A DNA stretch of 64,000 nt from positions 147,122,397-147,186,396 of the forward strand of contig NC_084800.1 of assembly GCF_963169125.1 (NCBI RefSeq), in the 5' to 3' direction. The notes under the pieces were generated by a model. The model made no database searches. It saw only the letters and a list, made by a program, of their open reading frames with translations, and was not told the origin of the DNA. The stretch comes from Humulus lupulus (lineage: Eukaryota > Streptophyta > Magnoliopsida > Rosales > Cannabaceae). Below are positions 34,687 to 45,648 of this stretch, piece after piece; within the stretch, counting starts at the first letter, position 1, and the number at the start of each line of letters is the position of its first letter. The translations under genes and the position numbers were made by a program.

Positions 34687-36305
34687 TAACCATTCAGCCT
34701 CTTTGTCGGTGGCAGCTAGAGCTATAAACTCTGCTTCCATAGTGGAATGAGATATACAGGTTTGTTTCTTGGAACCCCAAGAAATTGCACCTCCACCAAG
34801 TGTAAATACCCAACCAGTTGTGGACAAGTTGTCCCCAAGATTGGATATCCAACTTGCATCTGTTTATCCTTCTAAGATTGATGGAAATTTGGAGTAGTGA
34901 AGGCTTAGTCCTTTGGTTTTCTTGAGATAACCTAGAACTCTTCCAATTGCCTTCTAGTGATCCACACTTGGATTACTTGTAAACCTACTAAGTTTACTCA
35001 CATCAAATGCTATATCAGGTCTAGTACATTGAGCAGCATACAGTAGACTCCCTATAGAACTAGCGTACTCCAATTGAGTCACCGCCGTTCCTTCATTCTT
35101 CTCTAGTTTTACACTTTGATCGAATGGAGTATTGGCATCTTTAACCTTGAGATAGTTAAATTTGTTCAATATTTTCTCAACATAGTGGGCTTGCCCTAAT
35201 GCAAAACTCCCACTATGTTTCTTTACTTTGATACCAAGTATGGTATCAACTTCTCCAAGATCTTTCATCTTGAAGGTTGATAATAGAAATCTCTTCGTTT
35301 CTTCTATCCCTTTCATGTTATCACTTAGAATAAGCATGTCATCCACATATAAGCAAACAATGATCACATATCCTTTACAAGTTTTGGAATACAAACACTT
35401 GTCTCCATTGTTATGTCTAAACCCATTAGACATGATGGCTTGATCAAATTTCTCATGCCATTGCTTAGGAGCTTTTTTTAATCCATATAAGGATTTTACA
35501 AGTCTACATACTTTATGTTCATATTTTGGTAGGACAAACCCTTCAGGTTGTTCCATAAAGACCTCCTCATTGAGGTCACCATTAAGGAATGTCGTTTTGA
35601 CATCCATTTGATGAACATACAAGTTATGTATAAAAACTAAAGCGAACAAAATTCCTATGGAAGTTGTTCTTGCAACAGGTATATAGGTATCGAAATAATC
35701 AATACCCTCTTTTTGTCTAAACCCTTTAGCTACTAATCTAGCTTTAAAGGTTTGGATAGTGCTGCCAGTGTGATATTTTCTCCTAAATACCCATTTACAC
35801 CTAATTGGCTTAGACCCTGGTGGGAGGTCTACCAATTCCCAAGTGTTATTGGAAAGAATGGAATCCATCTCATCATTGATGGCTTCTTTCCAAAATGCAC
35901 TATCTCTTGATTGCATAGCTTCTCTATAAGTCTTAGGATCATCCTCAACGAGAAGTACAATAGGAAGTTTCCTAATGACTTCCTCTCTATTTCCTTCTAC
36001 CATGTAGAATGAAGTTCGTTGAGAATCTTTCTCATCCACTACTAGACTTTTATGATTTTTAAGCCTTTGAATTCTTCTATGTTCAAAGGGTTGCTTTACA
36101 TCCTTTTGAGAATTCTCCTCTTGAGAATCAACTTTGGATGTAGAAGCTTGAGAATTGTTCTCATATAACAAATTCTCCTTTAGAGATGTTGAAGCCTGAG
36201 AATTGTAGTCACATAATATGTTCTCAAAGAATTCAACTTCTCTAGATTCAATCACAATATTAGATTCTAAGTCTAATAGCCTATAAGCTTTACTATTGTT
36301 GGCAT
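34687..36305 (-). pseudogene. Copia reverse transcriptase and RNase H
   Basis: After a serine- and asparagine-rich linker come EAINDEMDSILSNNTWELVD, KPIRCKWVFRRKY, VARTTSIGILFALV, MDVKTTFLNGDLNEEVFMEQ, KSLYGLKKAPKQWHEKFD and CLYVDDMLILSDNMKGIEET with the catalytic DD, then SSIGSLLYAAQCTRPDIAFD. The open frame 34954-36255 ends at a TAG where the family has DHW, so TGG to TAG is likely. RNase H follows (DASWISNLGDNLSTTGWVF, STMEAEFIALAATDKEAEWL) with another stop before DASW. Expression would produce reverse transcriptase if intact; here it is broken. Confidence 0.93.
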
Positions 36306-38155
36306 TGTTGGGAAAACTTATACAGGATCTTTATTTATATTCATGTATGTCTAATATTAAACAAATTAATACGAGATAGTCTAAAAAATGTTTCTAAAAT
36401 TGAATTCAAATAGAGCAAAAGAATAGAATACTTACAGTATACGCAGCGGAATGAAAGAGTCATTCCTTCAGTTTCTCTAACTTTTGTATCCTCTCAGTTG
36501 CGGAGTAGTATCAAGAAACTGAACCAATCTTCTATTTTCTTCACAATCTTCCAATGTATCCTTAGAATCACCTAGACTAGTGTGGGCAATTCTCAACACA
36601 TGAGACAGATATAGAGAGAATAAGAGAAAATAACAAAGAGGCTTAGAAAGGACTTGTGTTTAGAGAGAATCTAAAACTATCAGAAAACCAGGGAGATTAA
36701 ACTTATATTTTGACTTCTCTCTAAGCACTCATTTTAAAGACTTAATTATGCCATTTAATTTAATTTAAAAACCAATAAAATAATAGTCATTTTAAAGCCC
36801 TAGGTCGAAATTATCATGGGCTTTAGGCCCGTGAAATTTCTCATTTGATTATAAGCCCATTAAACTTAAAATCAAGGTCTGTATTATTTTCTATTGATTT
36901 AATTAATTAAATAATTATTTAAATCCTTTATAAAATTAATTATTTATAATTTGAACCTTGATTTAAAATTATTTATTAATTTAGATACCAATTTATCTTA
37001 ATTAATAAATCTGTCATAATTTCTCTTTTCTTCTCAAAATTACACAACTCTGTGAGACTATCCAAAATTGACCTGGTCAACTTTGATAATTCTAATTGAT
37101 AATTAAATCAATTAATTGAGACTATCTAGATGATTTTATCCATGGTATAATGGGGACCATGGTCCTATGAAATCAAGCTCCAATAAGTTATCATAAATCT
37201 AATAAATAAATTTACTAACTTATTAATTCCTCGTGACTCCACTATAGACTCGGAATTGCACTCTTAAATTCATAGAACGCTCTATAAAATATATAGATAC
37301 GTTATTAATTATCCATTGTTACAACCATAATTGTCACTCAATCCTCTATGGTCGGTCTACAATGAGATAGGACTAAAATACTATTTTACCACTCATTGTA
37401 TTTTATCCTTAAAACACTTAGTTCCTCATAAATGATATTTCAGTAAACTAATTTAATTACTGAAATGAGATCTCTATCATTAAACACCTTGAACCAAACT
37501 AAAAGGAAACCATCGTTCCACTTCTTCATCAGAAGCTATAGATGTTCATATCTATGATTAACACTCCCACTCAATTATACTATCGAGTTCCCAAGATGTA
37601 AGTATGGGCTAGTGTGTAGGGTAAGCTGGTAACGAACAAGTCAAAGAACTCAAATAATATAATCAGTTAGAATACTAACCACTCAGAATTGAGATTGAAT
37701 TGACCTATGGTCAACTATGTGATATGACTAGAATATATAATAATGGTATGTTTACTTATCTTATCAACTGTCAATATCGATCCAATCCGATGTAACAAAT
37801 ACATCTGATCTTATCTACTTTTCCAATGTCTTGGAAAGAACATAACACTGTAATGTGTAAGTATATCATATCGTAGATTGGCATGTCAGTGTAAATCCTG
37901 TGCACTGACTAATCTTAGGACTAACTTATTTTGAACATATAATCATATTTATATTCCACTGTGATTACGTCACTATAAATAAGATTAGCTATATGCTCGG
38001 GATTTAATAGAAGTTTATATTAAAAAAATAATCATGAAAATAAAACATGTGAGCAAAGTGATTATCCAAGTCAAAAAATTATTTCTATTCTTTTATTGAT
38101 AATAAAATGAGATTACAAAGAATTTGTGTTTTAATTAGGGCATAAAACCCCAACA
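36306..38155 (-). mobile_element. Solo LTR, TGTTGGG type, in copia pol
   Basis: 1850 bp beginning TGTTGGGAAAAC and ending AACCCCAACA, flanked by a perfect duplication GGCAT (36301-36305 and 38156-38160). Read on the minus strand it starts TGTTGGGGTTTTATGCCC, a form common in plant copia LTRs, hence the strand call. It lies between the integrase and RT regions of the host copia. No coding region is present. Confidence 0.92.
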
Positions 38156-38160
38156 GGCAT

Positions 38161-38667
38161 AACAAAAAAAAACTTTATGGCTCTTGAACCTAACTTTGTT
38201 CTATTAGGTTCGTTTTTCTTGCAATATGCAATACACCCCCACACTTTGAAGTACCATATGTTGGGTTTTCTTCCTTTCCATAACTCATATGGAGATATCT
38301 CATTTTTCTTCATCGGTATTCGATTAAGAATGTGACAAGCGGTTAATAACGCTTCACCCCATAAGTTGAAATTCAACTTAGAAAACACCAACATAAAATT
38401 TATCATCTCTAGATATGTCTTATTTTTTCTTTTTGGCAACACCATTGTGTTGTGGTGTATAAGGTGCGGTGCACTCATGAATTATACCATTTTCTTCACA
38501 AAATGTATTGAATTCATTAGAGAAGTACTCTCCCCCTCTATCACTTCTTACCACCTTAATCTTTTTATTTAGTTGATTTTCAACTTCTACTTTATATAAT
38601 TTAATAGCATCAAAATTTCATCTTTATGCTTTAAAAGAAAAACATAGGTATATTTACTAAAATTATC
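38161..38667 (-). pseudogene. Copia integrase, C-terminal part
   Basis: On the minus strand: ENQLNKKIKVVRSD-type sequence and GGEYFSNEF near 38520-38570, then HHNTMVLPKRKNKTYLEM, LNFNLWGEALLTACHILNR and SPYELWKGRKPNIWYFKVWG. This is the second half of a copia integrase, including the second aspartate motif. The upstream half, with the first catalytic aspartate and most of the zinc finger, is missing. It stops at about 38667, where MATE transporter sequence begins on the other strand. A small frame change lies just before the solo LTR (FFFVMP in place of FVGYA). Confidence 0.88.
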
Positions 38668-38988
38668 TGGGCTGGCTCATTCAGTGACAGTTCTGATATA
38701 ATAAAATCGTTTGCTTCCATGATTCCTCTACTTGCAATATCCATAGTAGTAGATTCTTTTCAGGGTGTTCTATCAGGTTAGGAACTACTTTCAATTGTTT
38801 TTCTACTTTAATTTCACTTGAAAATATTTGGTTATAATCAAGATTTTGTTATTGTTTCATTAATTGAAGGTGTGGCAAGAGGATGTGGTTGGCAACACAT
38901 AGTTGTATATGTGACCTTGGCAACATTTTATTTCATAGGCATGACAGTTGCAGTCGTCCTTGCGTTTAAATTTGAATTATATGTCAAG
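38668..38988 (+). pseudogene. Captured MATE (DETOXIFICATION) transporter fragment, two exons and an intron
   Basis: MATE proteins are membrane antiporters that export organic compounds from plant cells or into vacuoles. Exon one (38668-38776) encodes WAGSFSDSSDIIKSFASM and IPLLAISIVVDSFQGVLSG. A GT-AG intron (38777-38869, 93 bp, phase 1) follows. Exon two (38870-38988) encodes VARGCGWQHIVVYVTLATFY and FIGMTVAVVLAFKFELYVK and ends at a donor-like AAG|GTAATTT. These are the conserved central motifs of plant MATE proteins. The splice phases join perfectly, so genomic DNA was captured, not cDNA. It covers only about 75 residues of a protein usually near 480-500. It lies opposite to the copia strand and replaces the middle of integrase. 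38989-39270 is probably downstream intron sequence. Confidence 0.88.
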
Positions 38989-39270
38989 GTAATTTATTGA
39001 AAAATTATTGGGTTTTAATCACCATATTTACGTTTAGTATTTTTAATCACTGTATGTCAAACTCTATATCTTTACGTGATAGTATATAATGTAGCTACAT
39101 GAATTTTCTACAAATTTTAAATAATTTAAGATGCCAAAAATATAGGATTAAAACAGCTTATTACATATATTATTGTTTTAATATTTATACATGCATAGAA
39201 CAAGCTGTTTGAATCATGATTACAGATTTTTAAGTTATTCAGAATTTATTGAAAATTACATTATACTACA

Positions 39271-39867
39271 ACTTATTAATATACCGAAATTAGCACATTG
39301 AATGCAATCATACCACATTTTACTACTCTTTTCATGGTTGAAAAACCTATATGCGATAGTATAAGATTCCACAAATATAAGGAATCATACTCAACAACAT
39401 AGGTGGAATTAGCACAATTTAACCATACCCTCATAAGAGTACCCCTTTTCCAAAAATACATTTAATTTGGTAAGTATAAGTTTACCGGACTCAAAAACGG
39501 CTTTAATGCCGGGCTTTCCAAGAAAATCACCACTTATCAAGTTTCTACTCATTTCGGGAACATAAAGTACATTAACTAATCTAACTTTCTTGCCAGAGGT
39601 GAAAAAGACTTCAATGGTACCTTTTCCAAGTACCTTGGATTTGCCCTCATTGCCCATTTGAATCTCATGGTTGCCCTTTGACTCTTCAAAAGTCTTGAAC
39701 AATGATTTGTCATAGGTGACATGGACGGTGGCACATGTATCATACCACCACCATTTCACCTTGCCTTGGACCGTATTCACCTCACTAAGGGTAGCAATTA
39801 TGTTTTCCTCTTGAGTTGCATTCACCTTAGGTCCTTGTTGGTCTTTTATATGCCTACACTCTCTAGC
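39271..39867 (-). pseudogene. Copia protease and start of integrase
   Basis: The protease region reads KVKWWWYDTCATVHVTYDKS with DTCAT where the family usually has DSGAT or DTGAS, then GKSKVLGKGTIEVFFTSGKK and NVLYVPEMSRNLISG. The integrase start has YDSLYLWNLILSHIGFSTMK and RVVKCGMIAFN, the usual pre-integrase region; a frame change separates the two near 39420. The zinc finger cysteines and the first catalytic aspartate that should follow are absent, because the MATE-containing segment begins at about 39270. Confidence 0.88.
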
Positions 39868-40662
39868 TTAGTGACCCTTTTTTCCACACACAAAGCAAGG
39901 ACCTTTCTCTCCCTTAAACTTGTTTGGGTTGGTTTTTGGACCCAAAGGTTTCTCGTTACCATTTTTCCCTTTGTTTTTGGGATGTTTTGGTTGTGACACC
40001 GCATTTTCTTTGGAAGTCTCTCCATTAGACCCCTCCATAAGTTTATCTCTACATATCGATTCCTCCTCGATTCGAATATGCTTTTGGATTTCCTCCAAAG
40101 AATAATCCTCATTTTTATGAAGGATTCTCTTCCTATAGCTCTTCCAAGTTGGTGGTAATTTAGCCACTGTATCACCAACTTGAAAGGCCTCGGGAAGCTC
40201 AATCTTTAACACTTTCAATTTGTTAACAATTATTTGCAATTCATGTATTTGAGGAAGAATAGGTTTACCACTAAAATATTTGAAATCAAAATATTGCGAT
40301 ATCAAAAACTTTTTGGTACCTACCTCTTCCGCCTTGAATTTTGTTTCAAGAGAATCCCATTTCTCCTTTGCCGATTTGGTTTTGCTGTAGAGGTCATAGA
40401 GCCTATTGGAAAGGGCGTTGAGGATATGACCCCTACAAAGGAGATTTTCCTCCTCCCTCTTCCTCCTTTTCTCCACCTCCTCAAGAGTGTCCTTGTCGGA
40501 TGGCGTTGGGAGAGGTTCTAGAGTGGATTCTAGAATGTAGGCAATTTCGAGAGTGGTCAAAAGGAATCTCACCTTGTCTTTCCACCTAGTGAAATTGGAC
40601 CCATCAAACCTATCCAACCCCACTAGTTCTTGACTCATTATCTTGATGGTCTCACCTTCCAT
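39868..40662 (-). pseudogene. Copia gag, stopped within the zinc knuckle
   Basis: This is the capsid protein of the copia element, starting at the ATG at 40660-40662. The N-terminus has LVGLDRFDGSNFTRWKDKVR and LLTTLEIAYILES, then NALSNRLYDLYSKTKSAKEK, FKYFSGKPILPQIHELQIIV and LPPTWKSYRKRILHKNEDYS, a copia gag signature. The zinc knuckle begins CFVCGKKGH and is cut by a TAA at 39868-39870; ARECR follows in the same frame, so one point change ended an otherwise open gag-pol frame. Length to the stop is 264 codons. Only 28 bases separate the ATG from the LTR, without a recognisable primer-binding site. Confidence 0.9.
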
Positions 40663-40690
40663 TGAAACAAAAAAGGGTTAAGCTTTTGAA

Positions 40691-41863
40691 TGTTATGAAA
40701 ATATGTATTTGCCTCAATGGAAATGGTAAGAAAATACAACTCTAGACAAAATATTACAAATAAATATTGATTGATTAAATAAAGTTACAACTCTATGCAA
40801 AATTACAATTAAATATATAGAAAGAATTAGAAGATGATAGAATAGAGAAAATAAAACTATTTGACAAAAAGATACAAATAAAACTTGAGATAGTAAAATG
40901 AAAGATGTAGATGAGATTACAACTCTAAAACAAAAGATACAAATAAAAGAGAAAAAAAGAATAATAGGAGAAATGAAAAACAAAAGAACAAAAGAATAAG
41001 AACAAGAACAATCAACAAAGAACTCTCACTCACACAACCAAAGTGAAGAGTGTTGGGGATCACCAACTTGAACAAGGTTTGAAACCTTTGTCCGAAAAGT
41101 TATTTCCCTCTAACTCAAGCACTAAGGGATCTCTCACTGATTTTGGAAATTCTTTCTAGAATAATCAAGCCTCAAGGTGTTTCTAGCCAAGTGCTCTAAT
41201 GGATAAAAATGGTGTGCTGTACAAGTGAGCATTAGGCTCCTATTTAAAAAGTTTTTAGACACCCTTTGAATTTCAAATACCACCAACCCCCATGGTTGTT
41301 ACCAATGATTAATTGGATGTTTTATGGAATTAAAATAGAGATTTGGGAGTAATTTGGGTGTTGGAAACATTCAAAATTGAATAAAACCGAAACTTGGAAT
41401 ATGCTGCCAGCCACTTGGGTCGTGGCCTGACAAACAGGCATCGCGGCCCTTAGAGCGATTCTGCCACTTGGGTCGCGGCCTGAAAAACAGGCGCCGCGGC
41501 CCTAGGCCTTTTCCAATAACCAATTTTTTTAATTTTTCCAAAAACATTCCCAATTGATTTTGTAACTTCCATACACAATATGGGAGTTAAAATCACATCT
41601 CTATTAGCCATTTCTCATATGGCTTTAAGAAATTCATCTCAATATTGTGTAACAACTAATCTACACAATAATGGGTGATATTTGGAAGTTACAAATTTGT
41701 AACACCAAATATGTTACATATTTGGATATATCTCATAAATCTAAATATTGTAACTCTCTATTATATGTTACAATATATAACAGTATTTGTCACATTTATT
41801 AAATCTAAAACATTATATTATAACATAATATAATATTACATTATATTATAAAATAATATAAAA
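40691..41863 (-). mobile_element. Copia 5' LTR (right)
   Basis: About 1173 bp, starting TGTTATGAAAATATG and ending ATAATATAAAA, where the left copy has ATAATATAACA. The GC-rich pair of repeats lies at about 41415-41510. The differences from the left LTR are spread along it and include small deletions near 40790-40850 and 41530-41560. Confidence 0.9.
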
Positions 41864-43108
41864 GTATTTCGTCAACAATGGATTAAGAAATCCGATAACA
41901 GAGAAAATATTGATTTTTTCTAAACTGTAATGAATTATATGAACAACTTCTCACACTCACAATTTTACGTGGTTCGGTGGTAAAAAACCCACCTAGTCCA
42001 CGAGGTAATATTATTGATCTCTTACAATTTCTACAGAGTATTCGTATCATAAAAAACAATCTTTTTTCCTGTCCATTTTCCCTGATATGTATAGTAAATA
42101 TTCTTGGATAGGTTTGGGTAATCAAGTGCATAAATATGGTAAACAGTCAATCAAGATAATTTCCATTTACATAGGGATACGATTGCCTTTTGAAATTACT
42201 CCCGTTATCTCTAGCAATAAATATGTAATACAGCCTAGGCATTAATGAACTTTTAAGGAACCTCCAAGTCTTTTGGGATCCTTCACTGTGCATCAAGACC
42301 AGGTTTTCACGAGTTGAACATATTCCTCGAGCTGGACATCGACAAGTGATCGGAATTAAGTTTGGATCAAGTTCATAGTATCCAGAAAGCAACCTAACCA
42401 TTACATGTCTCGAACTAGGATATTTTCCTGAGAGGCGATCTGGAGACTATCTGCATGGCGCACTGTCAAGTCTTAACTCGAGCTACATACATCAAAGTTA
42501 GCTAGATGTTCTACTCGCCTGCTTTCTCCATGTGTTTATCTGCAGTTGTACCCCCTAGCAGAATGAATGAATCCACGCACAACAATATGTTATATGAAAA
42601 TCTAAACTTGATGCATCGCACGTCAATGACAAAAGGCAAAGCGTAGTACATAAAGCTTCAAAATATTTGTATAGTGAGAAAGAGGGAAGCCATTTTTCTA
42701 AGAAAAAAATGAATCATTTCTTAGATCATTGTCGAAAGGATAATTACAATTTCAAGTTGCTCATCCTCTCATTTATCTCACACAACTGAGTATGATCGGA
42801 AGTCCAAGTTGATGTAAGGAAATATATGTATTTATTTATATATATAGAAAATAAAAACTGAAGATGCCTTAAAGTTGAAAGAAAGATGAAGAAATTTCCA
42901 TAATATAACCAAAATTTTGGTGACAAAGTGTCTTGTAGTTAGAGGAACATTCAAGGAAAATTTTGACAATTCCTAGAGCATGATAAGAAACATAATTAAA
43001 ATCAATACCATATGAAAATCTATTTAAGAGAATGAAAAAAAATTGAGAATAAATGGATGAAACAACAAATAATGGGGGCAATATGGTATCGATGGTGGGG
43101 GAGAAGGT
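41864..43108. other. Flank with an LTR-like motif, otherwise unassigned
   Basis: No supported coding region. It begins GTATTTCGTCAACAATGG. The stretch TTTTACGTGGTTCGGTGG followed by CCTAGTCCACGAGG (about 41963-42010) resembles a block seen in several plant copia LTRs, so part of this may be an LTR relic. The short frames at 41883-42401 show no family match to me. Confidence 0.4.
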
Positions 43109-45308
43109 TGTAATGACCCAAAATTTGCTAATAAGGCTTAGGGCCTTGATTAGCCTGCCTGGAGGGCAATAAGTGATTTATTGTTATAATATGTGAACTT
43201 GTGTGAATATGTGATTAGTGATGCATGTTTAGGTGAATTAAATATGCATGTGGGCCCCGTATGGTTACTAGGGGCATGTTTGTAATTCTAGCCCATTGAG
43301 GGCATAAATGTGATAATTATAATAATTGTGATATACTTGCAATATATCTGTGTTGCACGATCCGAGACAGTCCTAGGGAGCAATTAGCTAGAAAGTCACA
43401 ACGGGGTCAAAAATCCGACTTGGGGCTAGTCGCAGGGTATTTCGGGTATTGGACGTTCTATGGGGTTATCGGGTTATGGAAATAAATATTTGGAGATTTA
43501 TTTGAAGATAGAATGTTTAGGAGGGAATATTGGGGAAATTTACCATTTTGCCCTCGGGGACGTTTTTGGTACCCCGAGCCATGAGGTAACCTTAGAGGCT
43601 AAGTAAATAAAACAAAACCAAAAACCAAAGGAGTACTCAGAAACTTGGAGAAACCGACCCAAAGACACACTCTTCTCTCTCTTTATTTTCTCCAAGTTTT
43701 AGCAAGGGAAATTTTGGTGAAAACTAATCAAGACTAAGTAATTTCAGCTGGGATTTTGGGAGCTAGAGGTTTGGAGATTAGAGAACTGATTTAGGGATTC
43801 ACTTCTGCCCAAGGTAATCTTTTTAATATGTTGAGTTGTGTTGATTATTAGCTGGTTTTCTACTGAAATGTTAGAGTTTTACATGTGTGTTGGGTGAAGG
43901 ATCGTTCTTGAGATTTGATGAGGCTCTGAGCTAGTTTTTTTGTTAGGTTTTGTTACTGAAAACATAGTAGAGCTTCTATAATTAAGGGTTTGGATTGCTG
44001 GTTTGATTTTAGGGTTATTTGGATTGGTTTTTGTGGTAAAAATGGTGAGTTTTTCTGTACTTGAGGGGTCGGGATGCGGCGTTGTTCTTGCTGAATCGTG
44101 GCCCCTTAAAACATAAGGGCGTCTGGAAATGGAGGTGCGTTGTGGCGCCCTTCAAGAAGGGCTGCGGCGCGTGTAGGCTGAAATGAGGCAGGGCCTCGAG
44201 TTGAGCTAGGGGTCACGACATGAGTTCTTAGGGCCGCGTTGCTTAGTGAATTTTTGGGCTTTAAAGAGGTTTTAGGCTCGGGAATCCAATAGTTATGGTG
44301 GGATGGATTTTAACACCCGGATTGGTAGAATTCAATGTCTCGGAGACTAGAATTATTACCCAAAGTTATTTAATGGATTAGAACTTGATGGATGGATATT
44401 TTTGGTGCATTGTGACTAGGGTTTCAGTGAGGCTTGGATTAGGGGACTGTGCTCGAGATATCGGAGCCTGGAAAGCTCGGGACACAGGTAAGAAAACTAT
44501 AGTTTCCATAGAGCTTGTGTTGCAGGGCACGACCCTATTTGATTGTGTTGCAGGGCTCGGCCCTATATGACTGTGTTGCAGGGCGTAGCCCTTTGATTGA
44601 ATTTATATGTGTTTAAGTATATGTTTAGTTTTATTATGTGTACATATAAATGAATGAACGACAAGAGCTAGGAATGGTGACGGCCGGGAATGGCGAAGGC
44701 CAAGAACGACAAGGGGCCGGGAGCAGCGTTTAGCACGCGGAGTGCGAGTTGCCAGGGCAAGACCCTATAGGATACCTGGGATATCCTCACGGTGTGGACC
44801 GCGAACCCAGGGCCTAGTAAGCACCTGGGACGGTATGGCCGTATGTGTTTAGCCTGTGGTGTCTTGTTTATATGTTAAGTGTTTAATATACATATGTTAT
44901 CTGCTTGTGAGGGTTTTCTTGCTAGGCTTCGACTCACGGGTGCTCTATGGTGCAGGTAAGGGCAAGGGGAAAGCTAACCAACCATGAGTACGGAGAGCAT
45001 GAAGTGGCGCATACATGTTTGGCCTGCCTGGCTGCCACGGCTAGGGGTACTTTTGGGAGATGGTTGTACTAAACTTGAATTTTGTTGTTTAGCCGACTCT
45101 GATTATATTTTTGAGCTGTAAATATTTCCAAACATTATTTTGGGATCCCAAAGGTTAAACGCTTTGTAATTTTCAGTAAATGATTATTTTCAAAGTTTAT
45201 GACTCTGATTATGGTTTAATTACACTTTTGTCTTAAAACTTTGATTAGGGAGTTAAATGCACGTTTAAAACTCACTTAGTAACGACTCTAAGACAGTAGG
45301 GCATTACA
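43109..45308 (+). mobile_element. 5' LTR of gypsy element C
   Basis: 2200 bp, starting TGTAATGACCC and ending GGGCATTACA, followed by the primer-binding site. It has the conserved order of the other long gypsy LTRs, here on the plus strand. The putative intron goes from donor CACAG|GTAAGAAAAC (44488) to acceptor GGTGCAG|GTAAGGGC (44955), preceded by TTCTTGCTAGGCTTCGACTC and ACGGGTGCT. GC-rich blocks lie at 44130-44260. The preceding bases are AAGGT; the other end of the element is not in the window. Confidence 0.9.
44514..44600 (+). repeat. Three hairpin-forming tandem copies, about 31 bp
   Basis: Three copies start GTGTTGCAGGGC and close with CCCT (AGGGCACGACCCT, AGGGCTCGGCCCT, AGGGCGTAGCCCT), each a short hairpin with a variable loop. 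They lie just inside the putative LTR intron. Equivalent blocks (GGGCTCAGCCCTGC) occur in the related LTR at 62995-63090. Confidence 0.85.
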
Positions 45309-45311
45309 ACT

Positions 45312-45323
45312 TGGTATTAGAGC
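45312..45323 (+). other. Primer-binding site of element C, variant
   Basis: TGGTATTAGAGC lies three bases after the LTR. It differs by C to T from the initiator Met tRNA site TGGTATCAGAGC seen in element B. Confidence 0.85.
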
Positions 45324-45648
45324 GAGCCAAGGTTTATTGTTTCTGGATAATGACTGAACATGTACGCTCGCTGTCAATGACAAGCTCGACTCAGGGTTGG
45401 TTGGTAATAATTGACTTATATGCTTGAATATGTGCTTAAATGCCCTGTTTTCCTGTTTATTACATATATAGCATGATGAATGAGTTAAGATATGCATGAT
45501 GCCAGGGCATGTCCCGTTGAGTGTTATATGCTATTGGTATGTTATGTGGATTGTTGTGTCTGGTTGACTGATGTGATTGGGAGGAGGTTTTGAATGTTGT
45601 TATCATGCCTGATGAGCAACATCGTTGATTGCAGGCATATTTCTTGAG

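Larger units (their letters stand above)
30425..41863 (-). mobile_element. Ty1/copia element (Tork-like) with nested insertions
   Basis: Two similar LTRs (30425-31634 and 40691-41863) in the same orientation bracket a minus-strand gag-protease-integrase-RT-RNase H order, which defines Ty1/copia. The RT and RNase H motifs are of Tork type. Flanking pentamers GTTTT and GTATT are a plausible duplication with one change. It is interrupted by solo LTRs at 32538-34681 and 36306-38155 and by a MATE gene fragment near 38668-39270. Excluding these it is about 6.8 kb. It has several nonsense codons. Confidence 0.9.

Noticed and set aside
42147..42401. 84-codon minus-strand open frame in the copia flank
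   Set aside because: No conserved motif, no similar copy in the window and no supporting splice or promoter signals. Likely chance.
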